64,000 bases of DNA from positions 1 through 64,000 of the forward strand of contig NZ_JAFGYF010000006.1 of the NCBI RefSeq assembly GCF_016921195.1, given 5' to 3'. Positions within the stretch are counted from its first letter, which is position 1. Every line of letters begins with the position of its first letter. Positions 58,949 through 64,000 of this stretch are shown piece by piece. Position numbers and translations under genes: made by a program. The DNA comes from Cellulosimicrobium cellulans (lineage in GTDB: Bacteria > Actinomycetota > Actinomycetes > Actinomycetales > Cellulomonadaceae). The notes beneath the pieces were generated by a model that searched no databases, was not told where the DNA came from, and worked only from the letters and a program-made list of their open reading frames with translations.

Positions 58949-59542
58949 GTGACCGACGAGTTCCAGGGCAGGCCCGCCATCCACGCGGAGACGCCGCAGG
59001 AGTGGCGCGCATGGCTCGCCGCGCACCACGACGATCCCGAGCCCGGGGTGTGGCTGCTCACCTGGCGCCGTGAGAGCGGCCGGGTCACCTACGGGTACGA
59101 GCCCTGGATCGAGGAGGCGCTGTCCTACGGGTGGATCGACGGGCAGGCCAAGACGGTCGATGCCGACCGGCACGCGCTGTGGTTCACGCGCCGCCGGCGT
59201 GGCAGCCGCTGGACGCGGCTGAGCAAGGAGCGCGTCGCCCGCGTCGAGGCGGACGGGCGCATGACCGACGCGGGCCGCGCCGTCGTCGAGTCGGCGAAGG
59301 CCGACGGGTCGTGGACGCGGCACGACGACGCCGAGGCCCTCGTGGTGCCCGACGACCTCGCCGCGGCGCTCGCCGAGAGGCCGGGCGCGCGCGAGCGCTT
59401 CGACGCGTTCACGCCGGGTGTCCGGCGCTCCATCCTCGGCTGGATCGTCGAGGCGAAGCGGCCCGAGACCCGCGCGCGCCGGATCGCCGAGACCGCCGAG
59501 CAGGCCGAGAAGGGCGTCGCGGCGCACCAGCCGCGCCGCTAG
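58949..59542 (+). CDS. YdeI family protein
   Basis: The 197-residue protein matches the YdeI/OmdA-like family: AETPQEWRAWLAAHHDDPEPGVWLLTWRRESG, VTYGYEPWIEEALSYGWIDGQAKTVDADRHALWFTRRRRGSRWTRLSKERVARVEADGRMT and FDAFTPGVRRSILGWIVEAKRPETRARRI. Members have been linked to stress or bacteriocin resistance, but the biochemical role is unclear. It starts with GTG after GGAGG. Confidence 0.87.
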   Translation: MTDEFQGRPAIHAETPQEWRAWLAAHHDDPEPGVWLLTWRRESGRVTYGYEPWIEEALSYGWIDGQAKTVDADRHALWFTRRRRGSRWTRLSKERVARVEADGRMTDAGRAVVESAKADGSWTRHDDAEALVVPDDLAAALAERPGARERFDAFTPGVRRSILGWIVEAKRPETRARRIAETAEQAEKGVAAHQPRR

Positions 59543-59558
59543 GACACGTGGTGGGCCG

Positions 59559-60368
59559 TCAGGAGAGGTCCCAGAGCAGGCGGTAGTAGGCGATGCGCTC
59601 GGGGTCCGGGTCGATGCCGTAGCCCGCGTACACGTCGCCGTCGTACCCGGGACCGTAGTTCCACTCGGTGCTCCAGGCCGCGACGGCGAGGTCGGCCCAG
59701 CGGTCCGCGACCCCGAGCGAGCCGAGGTCGACGTGCGCGGCGAACGAGCCGTCGTCGTGCAGGAGCGTGTTGGGCACGCACGCGTCGCCGTGGCACACGA
59801 CGAGCCGGTCGACGGCGGGCGGCTCGTCGAGGCGGGCCCTCGCCTCGGCGACGGTGAGGCCGCGGTGCTCGGGGAACCACTCGTGCGGGCCCGAGCCCTG
59901 GGCGAGGCGCGCGTCCGCGTTCGCCGCGCGGTCCTCGACGGCCCAGGTGAAGGGGCACGCCTCCACGGGCAGCGCGTCGTGCAGCGCGCGCAACCCTCTC
60001 CCGATCGCGACGGCGGCGGTCGCCGGGTCGGCGACCCAGCGCGGCTCGACGGCGGAGCGACCCGGGACGGCGCGCGTGACGAGCCAGGCGCCGTCGTCGT
60101 CGGAGCCCTGGGCGAGGACGTGCGGCACCCGGGCGCGGTCGCCGACCCAGGCGAGGCGTGCGGCCTCGCCGGGAAGGTCGATCTCGGGCGTGCCCGTGGG
60201 CACCCACTTGGCGAACCGGGTCCCGCCGGCGCCGTCGAGCCGGAACGTCAGCCCCCCGAGCACGTTGCGCCACACGGGGGTGAGGGCGTCGTCGCCCGCG
60301 AGCGCACGGACGGCGTCCGGCACGACGACCGGGCCGGTCGGGACGGCGGCGATCGGGGCGCGGCTCAT
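59559..60368 (-). CDS. APH(3')-like aminoglycoside phosphotransferase family protein
   Basis: The 269-residue protein kinase-like fold closely follows APH(3') enzymes in length and motifs: Lys54 (RFAKWVPTG) for ATP, the catalytic loop CHGDACVPNTLL with Asp195 and Asn200, Asp214 in HVDLGSLGVADRWADLA, and the C-terminal YGIDPDPERIAYYRLLWDL, which mirrors the end of APH(3')-II. It should phosphorylate a hydroxyl of an aminoglycoside or similar sugar. Whether it gives kanamycin resistance cannot be told. It lies among housekeeping genes without mobile elements. Confidence 0.85.
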   Translation of the reverse strand: MSRAPIAAVPTGPVVVPDAVRALAGDDALTPVWRNVLGGLTFRLDGAGGTRFAKWVPTGTPEIDLPGEAARLAWVGDRARVPHVLAQGSDDDGAWLVTRAVPGRSAVEPRWVADPATAAVAIGRGLRALHDALPVEACPFTWAVEDRAANADARLAQGSGPHEWFPEHRGLTVAEARARLDEPPAVDRLVVCHGDACVPNTLLHDDGSFAAHVDLGSLGVADRWADLAVAAWSTEWNYGPGYDGDVYAGYGIDPDPERIAYYRLLWDLS

Positions 60369-60415
60369 GCGCGCGATCCTCGCACGACCTCGGGCAGCGA
60401 CGTGACGGCACCGCG

Positions 60416-61426
60416 TCAGCGAGACGCCGGCGCACCGCCCTCGGACGCGTCCCGACCGCCGAGGAGCGCGTCGCACACGGTGAGCAGCCGTGCGCGCAGC
60501 GCCGCCCCGCGCTCTGCGAAGGCGCGCTGGTGGCGCACGTACTCGGCCTTGCCCTCGGGCGTCTCGATCGCGACGGGGTCCAGCCCGTACGACGACACGT
60601 CGTAGGGCGACGCCTGCATGTCGACGACGCGCACGTCGCGCGCGAGCTCGAAGCAGTCGAGCACGAGGTCGCCCGGGACGGCGGGGGTGAGCTTGAGGGC
60701 CCACTTGTAGAGGTCCATGGTCGCGTGCAGGCAGCCGGGCTGCTCCAGGGCGGGCTGGGTCTCGCGCGTCGGCTGCAGGCGGTTGAGCGGCCCGGCCTCG
60801 GGGGTGAAGAACCGGAACGCGTCGAAGTGCGAGCACTGCACGGGGTGGGACTCGACGACGCGGTCGGTGCCGTCGTGTCCGAGGCGCAGCGGCAGCGGGT
60901 GCCGGTGGTCGCGTCCGGCGGCCCGGTCGCGGTAGACCATCGCCCACTCGTGCAGCCCGAAGCACCCGAACCGGCCGGGACGCGAGGCCGTGGCGGAGAG
61001 CAGGGCGTGCAGGTAGCGCACCGTGTCGCCGCGCTCGGCGAGGAACGTCGCGGTGTCGAGCGTCAGGCCGTCGGGCGTCTCGCGGTACCACCGCCACGCG
61101 GCGCGCGCGGAGTACGGGTCGGCGGTCTCGGCGTCTGTGCGGGGCGCGGGCACGGCCGCGGGCGGGTGGTCCGCCGGCCGGGCGAGGACGACGTCGGGGC
61201 CCGGGTGCCAGCGGCGGAGCTGCGCGGGGCGCGTGGGGTAGTAGGTGAAGAGGAAGTCCTCGATCGCGTGCTTCTCGCCGCGCGGCTTGCGGTCCCGCCA
61301 CCCCGCGGTGAACGCGTCCGCCCGCTCGGCGTGGGCGTGCTCGCGCGCGGCCCACTCCTCGGCCGCGAGCACGACGGCGCCGCCGACGGCGGTCGTGGGG
61401 GAGGCCGTGGCGGCGGTCGGGGGCAC
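60416..61426 (-). CDS. Conserved actinobacterial protein, often labelled 3-methyladenine DNA glycosylase
   Basis: The 336-residue protein is of a family widespread in actinobacteria: KHAIEDFLFTYYPTRPAQLRRWHPGPDV, RAAWRWYRETPDGLTLD, GRFGCFGLHEWAMVYRD, CSHFDAFRFFTPEAGPLNRLQPTR, QPGCLHATMDLYKWALKLTPAVPGDLVLDCFELARDVRVVDMQASPYDV. The glycosylase name is carried in some databases, but I see no helix-hairpin-helix motif, so I regard the function as unproven. On its strand TACCCT is six bases before the GTG start (leaderless). Confidence 0.7.
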   Translation of the reverse strand: MPPTAATASPTTAVGGAVVLAAEEWAAREHAHAERADAFTAGWRDRKPRGEKHAIEDFLFTYYPTRPAQLRRWHPGPDVVLARPADHPPAAVPAPRTDAETADPYSARAAWRWYRETPDGLTLDTATFLAERGDTVRYLHALLSATASRPGRFGCFGLHEWAMVYRDRAAGRDHRHPLPLRLGHDGTDRVVESHPVQCSHFDAFRFFTPEAGPLNRLQPTRETQPALEQPGCLHATMDLYKWALKLTPAVPGDLVLDCFELARDVRVVDMQASPYDVSSYGLDPVAIETPEGKAEYVRHQRAFAERGAALRARLLTVCDALLGGRDASEGGAPASR

Positions 61427-61626
61427 GGTTCCAGGGTACGAGAGTCGCTGCGGGGCTTCGTCGACTCGCTTTCACCCGGACGATATTTTCCCGATGTGGG
61501 CGCGAGCGGGAAGAATGCTCGTGAACGTGCTGTGAAGGCCCGGCACGCCCGACCGGGACGACCTCGTGTCGCCCCGTCACCCGACCCGTTTGGACCGATC
61601 TCGCGGCGACGCCGCGGAGGAGCACC

Positions 61627-62622
61627 ATGTCGCAGCCGCCCACGGCACCGCAGGACCCGTACCAGTTCGACCCCTACCGGCCGCAGGGTGGCGACCCGGC
61701 GCAGCAGGCGCCGGTGCACGACGCCTGGGCGCCGCAGGGCGAGACGCCGACGCAGCCGTACGGCTCGGCCGACGCGTACGGCACCCCGGGCTACGGCGCG
61801 GCGTCGGACCAGCCTGCCTACGGCGCGGGTCAGGCGCCGGCGTACGGCGCGGACCAGCAGCAGGCGTACGGCCAGCCCTACGGCGACCCGGCGCAGCAGC
61901 CGTACCCGCAGGCGTACCCGGACCCGGCGCAGCAGCCGTACGGCAGCCCGTACGGGGGCGGCTACTCCGCGTACACCGCGCCTTCCTCGACGACGAGCAC
62001 GGTCGCGATCATCGGCTTCGTCCTCGCGATCCTCGGTTTCCTGGGGAGCTGGATCCCGTTCGTCAACATCTTCGCGGCCCTGCTCGGCATCACCGGCGTG
62101 GTGCTCGGGTTCGTCGGGCTGTCCCAGGTGAAGCAGGGACGGTCGGGCAAGGGCTTCTCGATCACGGCGATCGTGCTCGGTGTGCTGTCCGTCCTGGCGA
62201 CGATCCTCATGTGGGTGGTCTTCGTCGTCGCGGCCAACGAGGCGTCGACGCAGTACGAGCAGACGCTCTCCGAGATCCAGGAGGACTCCGACCGCGCGTT
62301 CGGCGAGGCCACCGAGGACATCCTCGCCAACGACCTCGGCGTCGAGTTCGGCACCTTCGAGGGCACCGCTGACGAGTTCGGCTGGGTCGAGTCCTCGCTG
62401 CCGGTCACGCTCACCAACACGTCCGACGAGCCCCTCACGTTCGACATCGATGTGGACGCGGTCGCCGCCGACGGCACCGTGATCGAGAGCGACTGGGCGT
62501 ACTCCGAGACGCTGGAGCCGGGCGCCTCGGAGACGGTGGAGATCTTCGACTTCATCGACGCCGAGAACCTCGAGGCCATGAAGACGGCCACGTTCGAGGT
62601 GACCGAGGCGAGCGCGTACTGA
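61627..62622 (+). CDS. DUF4190-containing membrane protein with a repetitive N-terminus
   Basis: The 331-residue protein starts with about 115 residues rich in Pro, Gln, Tyr and Gly, with recurring PAQQPYG and AYG blocks, a flexible cytoplasmic segment. Two membrane helices follow (STVAIIGFVLAILGFLGSWIPF and FSITAIVLGVLSVLATILMWVVFVV) linked by VVLGFVGLSQVKQGRSGKG, the DUF4190 hairpin. An acidic extracellular beta domain (about 210-331) with LPVTLTNTSDEPLTFDIDVDAV resembles DUF4352-like folds. Probably a cell-envelope protein. Function unknown. GGAGGAG precedes the ATG. Confidence 0.8.
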   Translation: MSQPPTAPQDPYQFDPYRPQGGDPAQQAPVHDAWAPQGETPTQPYGSADAYGTPGYGAASDQPAYGAGQAPAYGADQQQAYGQPYGDPAQQPYPQAYPDPAQQPYGSPYGGGYSAYTAPSSTTSTVAIIGFVLAILGFLGSWIPFVNIFAALLGITGVVLGFVGLSQVKQGRSGKGFSITAIVLGVLSVLATILMWVVFVVAANEASTQYEQTLSEIQEDSDRAFGEATEDILANDLGVEFGTFEGTADEFGWVESSLPVTLTNTSDEPLTFDIDVDAVAADGTVIESDWAYSETLEPGASETVEIFDFIDAENLEAMKTATFEVTEASAY

Positions 62623-62647
62623 CGCCGCGCGGAACGGAGCATCGAGC

Positions 62648-63595
62648 GTGAAGGACCCCGAAGCACCGCCCGGGGCGAGCTCGAACGAGCCCGCCTGGGG
62701 CACGGCGCCCGGCACCGGTCGAGGCGACGCCGAGCGCGTCGCCGCGACCGGCCACGAGGACCCGGGCACGCCGCCCGGCTCCGGCGAGGACGACCGCGGG
62801 AAGGGCGACCCTGCACAGTCCTCCGCCCCGTCGCACGGAGGCGGGCGGTGGTCGTGGACCACGGCCGCGCTCGTGGCGGCGACCCTCGGTGTCCTCCTGG
62901 TCGTCGCCGTGCTCGCCACCGAGGCGGTGACGGCGCGGCGCGGCTGGGCGCACGTCGGAGGCCTCTATGCGGCGGCGGGCGCCGCGGTCGTCGCGGTGGG
63001 TGCGGTCGTGTGGCGGCGGGGCTCCCGTGGCGTGGCCGGGGCGACGCGTGCGCTCGTCGCGCTCCTGACCGGCACCGTGGTGCTCACCGCGTGGGTGACG
63101 GTCGACGTCATGACGGCTGGCGGGCCTGGGTACGGTCCCGGCAGCTCGCTGCGCGGGTACCCGCTCGGCGGAGGTCACGACGAGGGGCCCGAGATCGGCG
63201 CGGCGTCGGACCGGGTCTGGTACGGCGAGTCGGTGCGCTACACGGACGGCCTGGTCGTCTCCGTCGCGGCCCCGCAGCCGTACACCCCGACCGAGCACGC
63301 CGCGGGGCACGAGGACGGCCATCCGCACGTGGTCCGCCTGCGGGTGCGCGTCACCAACGGCACGGGCCGGGTGCTCGAGCCGGCCGGCCTCGACGTGCAG
63401 CCGGTGTCGGGCGGGCTCGTCGCCCGCAAGGTCTACGACTACGCGCCGGACGTGCTGCTCGACCGCCCGGACGAGATCGCTCGCGGGACGAGCGCCGAGT
63501 GGGACCTCGTGTACAGCGTGCACGACCCGGAGGACGTCATCGTCGGCGTCGACCCGACGTGGGCGAACTACGCCGTGGCCGTGTTCTCCTGGTGA
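62648..63595 (+). CDS. Membrane-anchored protein of unknown function
   Basis: The 315-residue protein has a disordered Gly/Pro/acidic N-terminus (1-65), three hydrophobic segments (TTAALVAATLGVLLVVAVLA, HVGGLYAAAGAAVVAVGAVVW and ALVALLTGTVVLTAWVTVDV), and an extracellular beta-rich domain (about 190-315: VRYTDGLVVSVAAPQPYTP, HVVRLRVRVTNGTGRVLEPAGLDVQPV). That last domain looks like the DUF4352 immunoglobulin-like fold. It begins with GTG 25 bases after the preceding gene and may share its transcript. Confidence 0.7.
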   Translation: MKDPEAPPGASSNEPAWGTAPGTGRGDAERVAATGHEDPGTPPGSGEDDRGKGDPAQSSAPSHGGGRWSWTTAALVAATLGVLLVVAVLATEAVTARRGWAHVGGLYAAAGAAVVAVGAVVWRRGSRGVAGATRALVALLTGTVVLTAWVTVDVMTAGGPGYGPGSSLRGYPLGGGHDEGPEIGAASDRVWYGESVRYTDGLVVSVAAPQPYTPTEHAAGHEDGHPHVVRLRVRVTNGTGRVLEPAGLDVQPVSGGLVARKVYDYAPDVLLDRPDEIARGTSAEWDLVYSVHDPEDVIVGVDPTWANYAVAVFSW

Positions 63596-63638
63596 CCCCC
63601 GGGCGGTCCGTGGGTCGCCCCGCACCTGGCGGGGTCAC
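63592..63638. terminator. Possible bidirectional hairpin between convergent genes
   Basis: GTGACCCC (63592-63599) pairs with GGGGTCAC (63631-63638), with an additional internal GGGCG-type pairing. The stem overlaps both stop codons. Confidence 0.4.
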
Positions 63639-64000
63639 TCCGTGCGGCCGAGGTACTCCTGCGCGAGCCACTTCGGGGCGCGGGCCAGCCACGCGTCCTG
63701 CAGCAGCTCCTCGAGCTGCGGCACGGCGACGTGGTCGAGGCGCGCGAGCACGATCGGGTAGCCGTCGAAATGGCTCGTCGTGAGGAAGACGTCCGGGGCG
63801 TCGCCGAGCAGCGCCGCCTTCTCCCCCTCGTCGGCGACGCGGAACGCGACCGGCGGCTCGGCGGGTGCGGCGTCGCCGAGCTCGTCGAGGTCCTTGGCCC
63901 GCAGGGGCCGCTCCCAGACGAACAGCTTGCCGTGCACGGTCCACTGCCGGGGCCCCTTGAGGTCCGTGCCCGGCAGCACCGCCACGATCCGCTCGACGTC
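63635..64000 (-). CDS. MmcQ/YjbR family protein (partial, start beyond window)
   Basis: The visible C-terminal 121 residues read DVERIVAVLPGTDLKGPRQW, then HGKLFVWERPL, VAFRVADEGEKAALLGDAPDVFLTTSHFDGYPIVLARLDHVAVPQLEELLQDAWLARAPKWL. This is the compact CyaY-like fold of the MmcQ/YjbR family, with the typical HFDGYP and late AW motifs. The N-terminus is cut by the window edge. The role is not established; some members bind DNA. Confidence 0.8.
   Translation of the reverse strand, partial: DVERIVAVLPGTDLKGPRQWTVHGKLFVWERPLRAKDLDELGDAAPAEPPVAFRVADEGEKAALLGDAPDVFLTTSHFDGYPIVLARLDHVAVPQLEELLQDAWLARAPKWLAQEYLGRTE

Overview
The window is a 64 kb chromosomal stretch from a very GC-rich Gram-positive bacterium. 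Codons end almost exclusively in G or C, GTG starts are frequent, and many genes have a TANNNT box six or seven bases before the start codon, as leaderless actinobacterial genes do. Gene content (GatCAB, an IclR-controlled urate/allantoin/glyoxylate locus, an ilvBNC operon behind a leader-peptide attenuator, citramalate synthase) suggests an actinobacterium of the order Micrococcales, perhaps Promicromonosporaceae or Cellulomonadaceae. That placement is inference. No tRNA, rRNA, CRISPR array, phage or insertion-sequence transposase was seen.

Layout. 1-606: a structured palindromic element, then a long non-coding stretch. 607-4558: gatC-gatA-gatB plus a GNAT acetyltransferase. 4877-18433: purine-ring breakdown and glyoxylate use, with uricase, UraH and UraD, allantoinase, ureidoglycine aminohydrolase, an IclR regulator, malate synthase, malic enzyme, a DUF6986 aldolase-like protein, and the Gcl/Hyi/GlxR route to glycerate. 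Shared candidate IclR operators (TTCC-N7-GGAA type) lie in front of uraD, the malic enzyme gene and hyi. 18630-23337: an ArsR/SRPBCC pair, photolyase, a peptide transporter and a DoxX-like membrane protein. 23657-27667: two dihydroxyacid dehydratases of different cysteine-pattern classes, separated by a large palindromic repeat array. 27748-29313: a pterin dehydratase-VOC fusion and a lipoprotein.

29352-36711 is a likely specialised-metabolite locus: a divergent P450, then a tightly overlapped operon of an OleA-like ketosynthase III, a family 2 glycosyltransferase, a second P450, an OleC-like AMP ligase and an OleD-like reductase. No OleB is present, so a beta-lactone rather than an alkene product is possible. 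36873-38741 is a GH13 alpha-glucosidase.

38796-50038 carries branched-chain amino acid synthesis: leader peptide and ilvB-ilvN-ilvC, leuB, ilvE, and cimA with its own leader peptide. An ASCH protein and a ROK repressor lie among them. 50151-64000 is a set of housekeeping and accessory genes: LplA-like ligase, YggS, YccF, YbaK, VIT1-like transporter, GNATs, a DUF3516 helicase, YdeI, an APH(3')-like kinase, a DUF4190 protein and a partial MmcQ/YjbR protein cut by the window edge.

Two repeat families stand out. One is a 20-21 bp unit (core GAGGTAGA-NNNN-TGGTC) in direct and inverted arrays at gene ends, with a core variant specific to each locus. The other is a two-copy element (1-72 and 42747-42851) with conserved loop sequences and stems that differ in sequence but keep their pairing.
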